Shown piece after piece: positions 7,891 through 16,327 of a stretch of 18,931 nt of DNA. Positions within the stretch are counted from its first letter, which is position 1. Every line of letters starts with the position of its first letter. The translations under genes and the position numbers were made by a program. The notes under the pieces were generated by a model, which was given only the letters and a program-made list of their open reading frames with translations, made no database searches and was not told the origin of the DNA. This DNA comes from Erysipelotrichaceae bacterium (lineage in GTDB: Bacteria > Bacillota_I > Bacilli_A > Erysipelotrichales > Erysipelotrichaceae). The stretch is from assembly GCA_016302195.1 (NCBI GenBank), contig JAEDOA010000016.1, positions 1 through 18,931 of the forward strand, read 5' to 3'.

Positions 7891-9174
7891 CTATTTTATA
7901 TTTAAGTAACTACAAATTCCACTTACAATTGAAGTTACAATTTTATCTTTATTATTCAAAAAGTTTGCGACATCATCAGCTTCATTAATATTTGTTAAAA
8001 TAACATCAACCGCATTCATTCCATAGCGATTATCATAGGCAAAGCTCTTATTATTTTGCGAATTTTCTGAATAAGTCGCTGCAGCAAGTAGTTTTCCGCC
8101 AGCTTCTCTGATTTCAAATTGGGCATCATTATTACCATCTTCAGTTAAACTGCTTGCTAATAAATACTGATCATTTTCATAAATATTGCAATCATTCAAT
8201 AAACCATTAAAAATAGCGCTAGCCAACTTAGATGATGATTTTGACGAATACAATACTGCTTTATCACCATATTCATCCATGTCTAAGTGGATAAATAATT
8301 TTGCTTTACTGCTGTAAGCCTTATTTAAAACACCACCATTGCCATAGAAAGCGATGTCCTGATCATGGGTATCCTTAATAAGCAATACTTTTAACCCCTT
8401 GCTTTCAAGCTGCGCCTTTATATCTAGCGCCAATTGATACAATTGTTCAGATTCAACAATTCCATTATCTTCTACTCCTGTTAATGAAACGCCCTCATAG
8501 ACTAAAGCTGGTGCAGTCGATATAGCAATATCGTATTGTGAACTCTGATCCGCTGCAACTGTTGAAACCTTCAAATATAGATAGTTATTATCCAATACGT
8601 TGACAGTTTCTTTCTTTTTCTGGTAATCAAATAATGATTTATCAGCGATCAATTCGATCTTTTTGATTTGTCCATCTCTTCTTACAGTGTAGAAAACATT
8701 ATCATAAGACAAGACAGAACTATAAAATAATCTGGATAATACCTCTCCATTTTGCAAATAAATGCTATAGAAGCCATCCTTTAATTCACCTAATTTTATT
8801 TGGTTGTCGATTTCATTTGTTAAATTCTCAAATGTGATAATATTTTTATCATCTATTAAATCCTTTAACACAACCGTCTTGCCATTTAACGTATCGTTTT
8901 TTGGCATAGATAAAGAATAGTTAGAAAAATATAAATCCAATGACTCACCATAAAAACCGTAGTCTTTTACTTCAATTGAATTGCTTCTATCTTCACTGTT
9001 AATAATTTGTAAGGTTTTATTGCCTGAAAAGTCCGCTATTTTATATATGTCAACATCTTTATTTGAGCCTGAAAACAAACTAATCAATAACGAAATAATC
9101 AAATATAAAAATAATATTAAACATAAAGCTGCTAAAATGACATTTTTCCACTTAATTTTGTACTTTTTTTTCAT
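7891..9174 (-). CDS. Membrane-anchored, degenerate N-acetylmuramoyl-L-alanine amidase-like protein
   Basis: A 427-residue protein with a lysine-rich start and one membrane helix (about residues 11-35), so most of it faces outside. The first half is a beta-rich region I do not recognise. The last 215 residues follow the Amidase_3 fold: an opening strand, a helix with ESEQLYQLALDIKAQLESKG, the LFIHLDMDEYGDKAVLYSS block equal to the SIHAN region, then SSKLASAIFNGLLN and a closing helix. The His of the usual DPGHGG turn is replaced in APALVYEGVS, and the catalytic Glu near the C-terminus is not evident in VDVILTNINEADD; only the middle Glu and His remain. It is probably a non-catalytic peptidoglycan-binding or regulatory relative. 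The ATG at 9174 has AAGGAG 8 bases before it; a TTG at 9180 is too close. Confidence 0.6.
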   Translation of the reverse strand: MKKKYKIKWKNVILAALCLILFLYLIISLLISLFSGSNKDVDIYKIADFSGNKTLQIINSEDRSNSIEVKDYGFYGESLDLYFSNYSLSMPKNDTLNGKTVVLKDLIDDKNIITFENLTNEIDNQIKLGELKDGFYSIYLQNGEVLSRLFYSSVLSYDNVFYTVRRDGQIKKIELIADKSLFDYQKKKETVNVLDNNYLYLKVSTVAADQSSQYDIAISTAPALVYEGVSLTGVEDNGIVESEQLYQLALDIKAQLESKGLKVLLIKDTHDQDIAFYGNGGVLNKAYSSKAKLFIHLDMDEYGDKAVLYSSKSSSKLASAIFNGLLNDCNIYENDQYLLASSLTEDGNNDAQFEIREAGGKLLAAATYSENSQNNKSFAYDNRYGMNAVDVILTNINEADDVANFLNNKDKIVTSIVSGICSYLNIK

Positions 9175-9198
9175 AAACAATACTCCTTACCAACTTAA

Positions 9199-9204
9199 AT
9201 TATA
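9199..9204 (-). promoter_or_regulatory. -10 box for the amidase-like/ABC-F/DUF45 operon
   Basis: A perfect TATAAT on the minus strand lies 25 bases before the amidase-like ATG. The only -35 candidate at 17 bases is a poor TGAATA. Together with the asnS terminator just upstream this marks the likely operon start. Confidence 0.45.
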
Positions 9205-9250
9205 CAATGTTTTTTTATTAATATTCATTAATTTTTCTTATAAAATGCCT

Positions 9251-9285
9251 AAAAAAACCATGAATGCGATATTCACGGTTTTTTT
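9251..9285 (-). terminator. Terminator of asnS
   Basis: On the minus strand AAAAAACCGTGAAT pairs fully with ATTCATGGTTTTTT (one G-T pair) around a 5-base loop, followed by a T run. It begins just after the asnS stop. Confidence 0.85.
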
Positions 9286-9288
9286 CAA

Positions 9289-10671
9289 TTAGAATTGCAG
9301 GTTTCTTGGAGTTCTTGGATAAGATAATACATCTCTTATATTTTCCATAGAAGTAATATACATCAATAGTCTTTCAAAGCCTACTCCAAAACCAGCGTGC
9401 TGGCAACAGCCATATTTGCGCAAGTCTAAATACCATTGTAATGATGAAACAGGCACGCCCATTTCGTTCATTCTGTTCAGCAATACATCATAACGCTCTT
9501 CTCTTTGCGATCCACCACATAACTCACCTACAACAGGCATTAACAAATCTGTAGCAGCAACAGTTTTATTGTCATCATTTAATCTCATATAGAATGCTTT
9601 ACTTTCCTTTGGATAATTCATGACAAACACAGGTCCGTACTTTTCTGTTAAATACTTTTCGTGTTCAGTCTGGATATCCATACCCCAGAATACCTTATTT
9701 TCAAATTGGTCTTCGACTGCTTTTAGCTGTTGTAAAGCATCAGAATAGTTGATACGAGCAAATGAACTGTCCAAGACCTTCTTTAATCTTTCAATTAAGG
9801 TATGATCCTTATCAATGAAATTGTTGAAGAATTCCATTTCCTCACTACAATTATCAAAAACATACTGAATACAATACTTAATCATATCCTCCATTAGGTT
9901 CATATCGTCTTCCAAATCAGCAAATGCGATTTCTGGTTCGCACATCCAGAATTCATTAGCGTGTTTTTTAGTATTCGAATTTTCAGCTCTAAATGTTGGT
10001 CCAAAAGTATAAACATCTCTAAAAGCTAAAGCATAGGCCTCAACATGAAGTTGTCCACTAACTGTTAAAGAAGCTCTTTTACCGAAGAAATCCTGGTCGT
10101 ATTTATCATCTTTTCTTGTTGTTACTGTAAAGACTTCACCGGCACCTTCAGCATCATTTCCAGTGATAATTGGTGTTTGAACATAAACAAAGCCCTGATT
10201 CTGGAAGAATTCATGTAAAGCCATGGCTAGTGAGCTTCTTACTCTAAATACAGCAGAAAAAGTATTTGTACGAACTCTTAAATGAGCAAGGTCACGCAAA
10301 TATTCCAAAGAATGTCTTTTTTTCTGTAATGGATAGTCATTACTGCAGCTAGCTTCAATTGTAGCTTCTGTTAACTCAATTTCAAATGGTTGTTTATTTT
10401 CAGGAGTTAATTTAAATTTGCCTATTACAGTTAAAGCTGCCCCTGTTAAGCACTTACTGATTTCAGAAAAGTTTGCTAATTGGGGAGTATATACTAACTG
10501 GCAATTCTTAAAAAAAGTTCCATCATTTAATTCAATAAAACCAACTGAACCGTTACAACGATTTGTTCTAATCCAGCCTTGCAATTGAACATATTGTAAA
10601 GAATCCATTTCCAATATATTATTGGTCTTTATCAAATCGTATAATTCTCTTATAGTCATAAATTCAAACAT
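9289..10671 (-). CDS. asnS: Asparaginyl-tRNA synthetase
   Basis: A class IIb aminoacyl-tRNA synthetase of 460 residues that charges tRNA-Asn. The N-terminal OB-fold (about 25-110) includes VQLQGWIRTNR and IELNDGTFF. The catalytic domain shows motif 1 around FVYVQTPIITGNDAEGAGE, motif 2 as FRAENSNTKKHANEFWMCEPE split around residue 235, and motif 3 as GFGVGFERLLMYI near the end; the C-terminus YPRTPRNLQF is typical of AsnRS rather than AspRS. The ATG at 10671 stands 8 bases from AGAAGGAG, while an ATG two codons earlier (10677) is only 2 bases from it, so the later one is chosen. Expression is governed by the T-box leader upstream. Confidence 0.95.
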   Translation of the reverse strand: MFEFMTIRELYDLIKTNNILEMDSLQYVQLQGWIRTNRCNGSVGFIELNDGTFFKNCQLVYTPQLANFSEISKCLTGAALTVIGKFKLTPENKQPFEIELTEATIEASCSNDYPLQKKRHSLEYLRDLAHLRVRTNTFSAVFRVRSSLAMALHEFFQNQGFVYVQTPIITGNDAEGAGEVFTVTTRKDDKYDQDFFGKRASLTVSGQLHVEAYALAFRDVYTFGPTFRAENSNTKKHANEFWMCEPEIAFADLEDDMNLMEDMIKYCIQYVFDNCSEEMEFFNNFIDKDHTLIERLKKVLDSSFARINYSDALQQLKAVEDQFENKVFWGMDIQTEHEKYLTEKYGPVFVMNYPKESKAFYMRLNDDNKTVAATDLLMPVVGELCGGSQREERYDVLLNRMNEMGVPVSSLQWYLDLRKYGCCQHAGFGVGFERLLMYITSMENIRDVLSYPRTPRNLQF

Positions 10672-10689
10672 ATTCATTTCTCCTTCTAT

Positions 10690-10875
10690 AAATAAAAAAC
10701 GCTCTCTTATTAAGGAGCGTAAATAACCGCGGTGCCATCCTTCTTGGTTCTCTATATAGTTAACGCCTATTTACGGAATCGCCTACTTAATTTCTTCGAT
10801 TCAGCTAAATAAAGTGTTCTCTATTAATAATACTTGCTTGAGTTTCTCACCAATATACTCTTCTCTGTAAAGCTT
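10690..10875 (-). promoter_or_regulatory. T-box leader (tRNA-Asn sensing) of asnS, with short Stem I
   Basis: The T-box core AAGGATGGCACCGCGG is at 10727-10742; its TGGC bulge fits a tRNA ending GCCA, the G discriminator of tRNA-Asn. The terminator pairs ACGCTC with GAGCGT (10699-10704 and 10715-10720) before a TTTTTTATTT run. A long middle stem uses GAATCG/CGATTC. In Stem I, AGTA faces GAGAAC, so AAC (10816-10818) is the likely Asn specifier, although an offset reading gives CAC. Only about 34 bases separate the two S-turn strands, against about 58 in the leuS leader, so the usual tRNA-elbow-binding end seems missing. No clear promoter was found; it may be read from rex. Confidence 0.85.
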
Positions 10876-10902
10876 TTTTATTAATGATTCTTTATCTTAT
10901 CG

Positions 10903-11538
10903 CTATTGAAATTTCTTTAATGTATTTGTCTCAAATACCAATTCCTGAATATTACTTACAATATCAATTGATTTAATAAGCATTCCTTTTGGTACTTGAA
11001 TGTGAGTGTGAGTAAAGTCAACTAGTCCAATTACCCCACATTTGTATAATCTCTCAACGACTTGCTGAGCATCACCACTTATAGCTACAATGGCAATTCG
11101 ACAATCCTTAGGAATTTTTTGCTCTAATTGCGCTACATCGTAAACCGGTATTCCTTTAACCGTTTTGCCGATCAGTTCCTTTCTGGTATCAAAAGCCATG
11201 ACAATTTCCCCTACTACATAATCCCAGCGATTATAGTTTAGTAAAGCCTGACCCAAATTACCTACACCAATCAAGACAATTTTTTCATCAAATCCAGTTC
11301 CTAAAACTTCATTAAAAATTTCGATTAACTTGTTTACTTCATAACCATATCCTTGTTTTCCCAAGCAACCGATAAATGACAAGTCTCTTCTAATTGTTGT
11401 AGCTGCGATATTAACCAATTCAGCCAAGTCAGAAGACATTACTCTTTCAACATCGTTACTAGCAAGCTTTCTTAAAGCTTTTAAATAAATAGGATATCTT
11501 TGCATCGTTGCCTTTGGCACTACTTTTAACTCTTGCAC
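10903..11538 (-). CDS. rex: Redox-sensing transcriptional repressor Rex
   Basis: Rex is a homodimeric repressor that senses the NADH/NAD+ ratio and controls fermentation and anaerobic genes. The 211-residue protein has the N-terminal winged helix (VPKATMQRYPIYLKALRKL, then SSDLAELVNIAATTIRRDLSFIG), a Rossmann NAD(H) domain starting near residue 85 with GVGNLGQALL (91-100), and a C-terminal domain-swap helix ending IVSNIQELVFETN. A GTG at 11538 with AGGTGAT upstream is the best start; a GTG three codons earlier has no ribosome binding site. It lies upstream of asnS with no terminator seen between them. Its targets are not in this window, apart from possible self-control. Confidence 0.94.
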   Translation of the reverse strand: MQELKVVPKATMQRYPIYLKALRKLASNDVERVMSSDLAELVNIAATTIRRDLSFIGCLGKQGYGYEVNKLIEIFNEVLGTGFDEKIVLIGVGNLGQALLNYNRWDYVVGEIVMAFDTRKELIGKTVKGIPVYDVAQLEQKIPKDCRIAIVAISGDAQQVVERLYKCGVIGLVDFTHTHIQVPKGMLIKSIDIVSNIQELVFETNTLKKFQ

Positions 11539-11555
11539 ATCAATCACCTAAATAT

Positions 11556-11584
11556 ATATAACACATATTTGTTAAAAAAATCAA
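11556..11584 (-). promoter_or_regulatory. Promoter of rex with an internal inverted repeat
   Basis: On the minus strand TTGATT (11579-11584), 17 bases, then TTATAT (11556-11561). The spacer and -10 contain TAACA-6-TGTTA (11559-11574), a possible operator. Its arms run opposite to the Firmicute Rex consensus, so self-regulation is not shown. Confidence 0.55.
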
Positions 11585-11613
11585 TAAATTAACATAACCT
11601 TGGCTGTTTTTTC

Positions 11614-11642
11614 TTTTGAGCAGGCTTACTATATGATACAAT
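11614..11642 (+). promoter_or_regulatory. Extended -10 promoter abutting the YwaF-like gene
   Basis: TGATACAAT (TACAAT at 11637-11642) is an extended -10 that ends 6 bases before the ATG; a weak -35 TTTTGA (11614-11619) lies 17 bases upstream. Transcription would begin at about the start codon itself. Confidence 0.55.
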
Positions 11643-11648
11643 AGTGTC

Positions 11649-12350
11649 ATGAAATTTAAAAATTTAAGAATTAATAGTTTTAGTCCATTGTGGTGGTTTT
11701 ATATTTTACTACAATTAGCCTCAATCATTGTTATTAAGCTTACTGTAGTAAAAGTAAAACTTTTTCTAACTCTCTTTGCTTTGTTTACTATTTTATTTCT
11801 TCTTGTTTATAAGTATATCTTAGTCACTACATCCAATGGACAGTATATTTTTGCCAATGAATTACCTCTTTATTTATGTAATTTAAATATCATATATGGA
11901 TTAATAGGAGTTATCTACGAAAATCAGATTCTTATGGGTTTTTGTTACAGTATTGGGTTAGTTGGTGCGATTTTAGCGCTTGTTATGCCTGAAGAAGATT
12001 TCACTAATATTCCCTTTTTCTCATCAAGAGCGTTTGGCTTTTACGGCTATCATAGTTTACTTGTAATCTTTGATATATCATTAGTTACTACAAATTTCTT
12101 TAAGCCACAATATAATATTGTCTTGAAAATTATGCTTCTAGCAGTTATTACATTATTAGCTGTTCATTTGATAAATATTATTTTTTCAAAAACAATTCAC
12201 CCTCTAGCTAACTATTCATTTACAATGTATCCAATTAATTCAATACTGGAAAAGATGTATCAGATTATACCTATTCGATGTGTTTATTTGTTTCCTCTTA
12301 TCCCTGTGTTTGCTCTTTGTTATTTATTATTAACCTTTTTAGTCACATAA
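11649..12350 (+). CDS. YwaF/TMEM164-like integral membrane protein
   Basis: A 233-residue protein with about six or seven membrane helices and almost no soluble parts. The pattern ELPLYLCNLN (Cys77), SIGLVGAILALVMPEED and GFYGYHSLLVI (His135) matches the YwaF family (TIGR02206), distant relatives of animal TMEM164, for which acyltransferase activity has been reported; the conserved Cys and His fit that idea, but the bacterial function is not established. It is the only complete rightward gene, diverging from rex and converging on glmS. No ribosome binding site precedes the ATG, and the -10 box ends 6 bases away, so the mRNA is probably leaderless. No other in-frame ATG lies near the start. 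Confidence 0.75.
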   Translation: MKFKNLRINSFSPLWWFYILLQLASIIVIKLTVVKVKLFLTLFALFTILFLLVYKYILVTTSNGQYIFANELPLYLCNLNIIYGLIGVIYENQILMGFCYSIGLVGAILALVMPEEDFTNIPFFSSRAFGFYGYHSLLVIFDISLVTTNFFKPQYNIVLKIMLLAVITLLAVHLINIIFSKTIHPLANYSFTMYPINSILEKMYQIIPIRCVYLFPLIPVFALCYLLLTFLVT

Positions 12351-12391
12351 AAAATGGTATGGAAATAATCAACATACCATTTTATTTTTTA
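12351..12391. terminator. Bidirectional terminator between the YwaF-like gene and glmS
   Basis: An 11-bp perfect stem (AAAATGGTATG at 12351-12361 with CATACCATTTT at 12373-12383) with an 11-base loop is flanked by T runs on both strands, so it serves the two convergent genes. Confidence 0.88.
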
Positions 12392-14257
12392 TTCTACAGT
12401 AACTGATTTTGCTAGATTTCTAGGTTTATCAGGATCAATGCCCTTACTTACTGAAACATAATAGGCTAATAGCTGAAGAGGAATAACTGCTAATGACCCA
12501 GCAAAATTCTCTTCTAATTTTGGAATATATACTGTAAAGTCACTTGTATCCTCAATTTGGTAATTTCCATAATTTGTTAATCCCATTAAATAAGCACCCC
12601 TAGTTTTACATTCAACCATGTTGGAAATAGTTTTCTTATAAAGATGACTTTGGGTTAATACACCGATTACCAATGTATTATCTTCAATTAAGGAAATTGT
12701 GCCATGTTTAAGTTCACCAGCAGCATAGGCTTCGGAATGAATATAACTTGTTTCCTTAAATTTCAAACTGCCCTCTAAAGAAATGCCATAATCTATTCCT
12801 CTACCAATAAAGAAGGCATCTCTGGCATTGCTATATTTAAAGGCAAACCATTGTATTCTCTCTTTATTTTCCAGAATTTTATCTATCTTTTCTGGAATTG
12901 ATAATAGTTCATTTACGTAATAGTGATATTTATCTTCATCAAAAGCCTCTCTAATATAGCCAAAGCATACCGCTAAAGAGTAAATGCTAACAAGTTGGGC
13001 TGAATAGGCTTTGGTAGTAGCTACAGCTATTTCAGGTCCGGCAAGAGTATATAAGACATTGTCGGCTTCTCTTGCGATTGAGCTGCCTACTACATTGACG
13101 ATTGCTAAGGTGTGACATCCCGACTGTTTAGCTAGTCTTAATGCAGCTAAAGAATCAGCAGTTTCACCCGATTGTGATATTACAATAATCAAGTCATCTT
13201 TTTTTATTAATGGATTTCTATACCTAAATTCACTGGCTAATTCTACTCGTACCTCTACCTTAGCGATATTTTCTATGACATACTGACCTATCATGCCAAC
13301 ATGCCAAGCTGACCCACAGGCAACTATAGTTATCTTATTTAAATTCTTGATATATTCACTATCAATATTTAGTTTTTCATTAAGAATTATCTGATTATCC
13401 TTAATTAAACTATTTAAGGTATCTCTAACAGCTTTTGGCTGCTCACAGATTTCTTTCATCATGAAATGTTGGTAGCCACCTTTTTCAGCTGTTTGAGCAT
13501 CCCATTGAATTTGCGTAACTTCCTTTTCAATTTCTTTACAATCAATATTATAAAACTGAGCATGACCTTTAGTAATTCTAGCCATTTCCATATTGTCAAG
13601 ATAATAAACACTATTGGTATATTTCAATATTGCTGGAACATCAGAAGCGATAAAAGAAGCATCATCCTTTAATCCTATTATAATTGGGCTATCTTTTCTT
13701 GCTACATATATTTCTTCAGGATAATCTGAAAACATTACCTCAATAGCATAAGAACCCTTTACTCTAATCATTGAATGAGAAATTGCGCTAAGTGGGTTAT
13801 GATCATACTTATTATAATAATAGTCAATTAATTTAATTAATATCTCAGTATCAGTCTGACTATAAAACTGATATCCTGAATTAGCCAATTTTTCCTTTAT
13901 TTCTAAATAATTTTCAATAATACCATTATGAACCCCAATAACCTCTGAATTATTATCACTGCTAATATCAGAAGAATTTGAGCTTACATGAGGATGAGCA
14001 TTAATCTGCGAAGGTTCACCATGAGTTGCCCATCTAGTGTGGCCTATGCCGCAGGTTCCTTTAATTGCTTTTCCTGAATCAGTTTTGTCAATTAAGTTTT
14101 GCAGTCTGCCTTTAGCCTTAACGACTTCAGTATGCCCTTTTTCATTTAATACAGCGATTCCAGCCGAATCATAGCCACGATACTCAAGTTTACTTAAACC
14201 ATCAAGAATAATAGATGCTGCCTGTAAATTACCAGTATAGCCAACAATTCCACACAT
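12389..14257 (-). CDS. glmS: Glutamine--fructose-6-phosphate aminotransferase (isomerizing)
   Basis: GlmS makes glucosamine-6-phosphate from fructose-6-phosphate and glutamine, the first committed step to UDP-GlcNAc and peptidoglycan. The 622-residue protein starts MCGIVGY, so the nucleophile Cys is exposed after Met removal. The glutaminase domain (about 1-235) includes LEYRGYDSAG, GIGHTRWATHGEP and HNGIIENY. Two SIS sugar-isomerase domains follow, with SQSGETADSLAALR, TKAYSAQL and the SEAYAAGELKHG segment, and the C-terminus is the usual PRNLAKSVTVE. The start is 21 bases after tsaD with AAAGGA as ribosome binding site, so it is probably co-transcribed. That spacing leaves no room for a glmS ribozyme directly upstream. 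Confidence 0.97.
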   Translation of the reverse strand: MCGIVGYTGNLQAASIILDGLSKLEYRGYDSAGIAVLNEKGHTEVVKAKGRLQNLIDKTDSGKAIKGTCGIGHTRWATHGEPSQINAHPHVSSNSSDISSDNNSEVIGVHNGIIENYLEIKEKLANSGYQFYSQTDTEILIKLIDYYYNKYDHNPLSAISHSMIRVKGSYAIEVMFSDYPEEIYVARKDSPIIIGLKDDASFIASDVPAILKYTNSVYYLDNMEMARITKGHAQFYNIDCKEIEKEVTQIQWDAQTAEKGGYQHFMMKEICEQPKAVRDTLNSLIKDNQIILNEKLNIDSEYIKNLNKITIVACGSAWHVGMIGQYVIENIAKVEVRVELASEFRYRNPLIKKDDLIIVISQSGETADSLAALRLAKQSGCHTLAIVNVVGSSIAREADNVLYTLAGPEIAVATTKAYSAQLVSIYSLAVCFGYIREAFDEDKYHYYVNELLSIPEKIDKILENKERIQWFAFKYSNARDAFFIGRGIDYGISLEGSLKFKETSYIHSEAYAAGELKHGTISLIEDNTLVIGVLTQSHLYKKTISNMVECKTRGAYLMGLTNYGNYQIEDTSDFTVYIPKLEENFAGSLAVIPLQLLAYYVSVSKGIDPDKPRNLAKSVTVE

Positions 14258-14278
14258 ATTATCTGTTCCTTTCTTTAT

Positions 14279-15292
14279 TTAATTTTCTAAATCAATAGAA
14301 GCCATTGCACTTGTTGAATAATCACTTCTAATTCCTTTTAAATAGGCAATATAACCACTAGCACCAATCATTGCCGCATTATCAGTGCAGCATGAAAGTG
14401 GTGGTATGATATAGGAAATATTCGGATAATCCTGCTGCATTTTTTGTTGAACTATTTCCCTTAGTTTACTATTAGCAGCAACGCCACCAGCTAAAACAAA
14501 TTGCTTGACATCATAATTTTTCAAAGCGTAATCAACTCTATCCCATAATGCTGATAAAGCAGTCTGCTGGAAAGAAGCGCACATATCATTAATATCGACT
14601 TTTTCACCGCTTTTTTCAATCCTATTTATGCTTTGCATAATCGCACTTTTTAATCCACTAAATGAAAAATCCAGTGGACTATCGACTTTTGGTTTTGGTA
14701 GTTTATAAACTGGTTGGCCAAGTTTTGATAATTTATCAATTTTAGGTCCACCAGGATATGGTAAATCTAATAAGCGTCCGACTTTATCATAGCTTTCCCC
14801 AATGGCATCATCTAAAGTTGTTCCAATTACTTTGAAATCATAATCTTCTTTCATATAAACAAGTTCGGTATGGCCACCAGATACAACTAAGGCTAATAGA
14901 GGAAATTGAAGTTTATCAACAAAAGCATTGGCATAGATGTGTCCACTCAAATGATGAACACCAACCAAAGGCTTATTATAAGCCCAAGCTAATGTCTTTG
15001 CGGCTAGCACCCCGACATGAAGGGAGCCAATCAAGCCTGGACCCTTTGTAAAGGCAATAGCATCGACATCATTTACCGTTAAGTTAGCCTGTTTTAATGT
15101 TTCCTTGATAATAATGGAAATATTCTCGACATGTATTCTGCTAGCAATCTCTGGCACTACACCGCCATATAAAGTGTGCACATCTATTTGTGTAGCAACT
15201 TTAGATGCTAGAATCTCATTTCCGTTTTTTACTATGGCACAGGCAGTTTCGTCACAGCTTGACTCAATTGCCAAAATAATAACATCTTTCAT
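14279..15292 (-). CDS. tsaD: tRNA t6A37 threonylcarbamoyltransferase TsaD
   Basis: TsaD transfers the threonylcarbamoyl group to A37 of ANN-decoding tRNAs, working with TsaB and TsaE. The 337-residue ASKHA-fold protein opens ILAIESSCDETA and shows the metal site HHLSGHIYA, VSGGHTELVY, DDAIGESYDKVGRLL, YPGGPKIDKL, FSFSGLKSA and GGVAANSKLRE, with CTDNAAMIG near the end. Length is normal. The ATG follows the rimI stop by a single base and has AAAGGA in the rimI tail. TsaE, TsaB and RimI are encoded immediately upstream. Confidence 0.97.
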   Translation of the reverse strand: MKDVIILAIESSCDETACAIVKNGNEILASKVATQIDVHTLYGGVVPEIASRIHVENISIIIKETLKQANLTVNDVDAIAFTKGPGLIGSLHVGVLAAKTLAWAYNKPLVGVHHLSGHIYANAFVDKLQFPLLALVVSGGHTELVYMKEDYDFKVIGTTLDDAIGESYDKVGRLLDLPYPGGPKIDKLSKLGQPVYKLPKPKVDSPLDFSFSGLKSAIMQSINRIEKSGEKVDINDMCASFQQTALSALWDRVDYALKNYDVKQFVLAGGVAANSKLREIVQQKMQQDYPNISYIIPPLSCCTDNAAMIGASGYIAYLKGIRSDYSTSAMASIDLEN

Positions 15293-15293
15293 A

Positions 15294-15734
15294 CTAAATT
15301 CCTTTCATTAAGAATAATCCATCTTCAAAGCCATCTTTTGTTTTATAGTAAGAAGGCTTTAGATTGACAAAGATGAATCCGCAGGACTGATATAGATTTT
15401 TCGCCCTTTCATTTGATGCTCTTACTTCTAAAGAAATAGTCTCACACCCATTATCTCTAGCCAATTTTTCTAGATACTGCATCATTTCTCTACCAATATT
15501 CTTGCCTTGAAACAAAGGATCAACTGCTATTGTTGCGATTTCGGCTCTTTCAAAAATAATCCACAAATCAAAGTAACCAACTAGTATACCATTGTATAAA
15601 TATACATATAAATTGGAATAAGGGTTTTCATTTAATTCATACAGATATTGCTGGCGATTCCAATTGCTATAGAAGCATTGTTCCTCAATCTGTAATACCC
15701 TTTCCAAATCATCTTCAGTCATTTTTCTTATCAT
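15294..15734 (-). CDS. rimI: Ribosomal protein S18 alanine N-acetyltransferase RimI
   Basis: A 146-residue GNAT acetyltransferase. Motif A is IATIAVDPLFQGKNIGREMM (acetyl-CoA pyrophosphate loop QGKNIG), followed by LEVRASNERAKNLYQSCGFI, the RimI-typical R-SN-A-LY-GF series. RimI acetylates the N-terminus of S18 in E. coli; in Firmicutes it is routinely found between tsaB and tsaD as here. The start overlaps the end of tsaB by four bases (ATGA). Substrate is assigned by family and context only. Confidence 0.9.
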   Translation of the reverse strand: MIRKMTEDDLERVLQIEEQCFYSNWNRQQYLYELNENPYSNLYVYLYNGILVGYFDLWIIFERAEIATIAVDPLFQGKNIGREMMQYLEKLARDNGCETISLEVRASNERAKNLYQSCGFIFVNLKPSYYKTKDGFEDGLFLMKGI

Positions 15735-16327
15735 TTGTTTAGATACTCCTGATTGCTTTTCAAATATACAGGTGTCAATAAATCAATGTTATCAACCTTA
15801 ACCCACTGATCCTTTAAATCAATAAAATTATTAACAATATCCTGATAATTATCTTCTCTATTAAACAAATGCAAATCACCTTTTATTATGCAATCGCTAT
15901 CTAGCATTTCTCTTATTTCATCATTAGTTTTTATACAGTCCTTTATTATTGGCTGACCGTCTTTGTATTTAGCAAAATAGCATCTGTTTGCTCTAGCATC
16001 CAATAATACCATACACTCCTTTTTGCCAGCATAAAGCTGTAAAGTTGATAATGTGTATACCTCTTTATTACAAATCGAACCTAATACTTTCGCAAAAGTC
16101 ATCGCAATTCTTACTCCAGTATAAGAACCAGGTCCTGAAGTAATCACTAGCTTAGTGATATCATTAACTGTAAGATTATGTTTCTTTAATAAATTATCCA
16201 CTTCAACAATCATACTCTCCGACTGTTTTTTTAAGCAAGGCTGCATATAATAATCAACAACCTTATCTTGATCCATCAATACAATTGTCAAAAACAAATG
16301 AGCTGTATCTAAACCTAAAGTGTACAT
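15731..16327 (-). CDS. tsaB: tRNA t6A synthesis scaffold protein TsaB
   Basis: A 198-residue ASKHA-fold partner of TsaD; it forms the TsaBD heterodimer on which TsaE acts. The N-terminus LGLDTAHLFLTIVL corresponds to the family's LxIDTS strand, and ITSGPGSYTGVRIAMTFAKVLG is the diagnostic motif. It is shorter than E. coli or B. subtilis TsaB (about 230), the C-terminal segment being reduced. The ATG overlaps the tsaE end by 13 bases in another frame, so translation is coupled. Confidence 0.93.
   Translation of the reverse strand: MYTLGLDTAHLFLTIVLMDQDKVVDYYMQPCLKKQSESMIVEVDNLLKKHNLTVNDITKLVITSGPGSYTGVRIAMTFAKVLGSICNKEVYTLSTLQLYAGKKECMVLLDARANRCYFAKYKDGQPIIKDCIKTNDEIREMLDSDCIIKGDLHLFNREDNYQDIVNNFIDLKDQWVKVDNIDLLTPVYLKSNQEYLNK

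Noticed and set aside
11559..11574. Rex operator upstream of rex
   Set aside because: The arms TAACA...TGTTA are in the opposite orientation to the TTGTTAA-N4-TTAACAA consensus, so it is only listed as an inverted repeat.
14258..14278. glmS ribozyme
   Set aside because: Only 21 bases separate tsaD and glmS.
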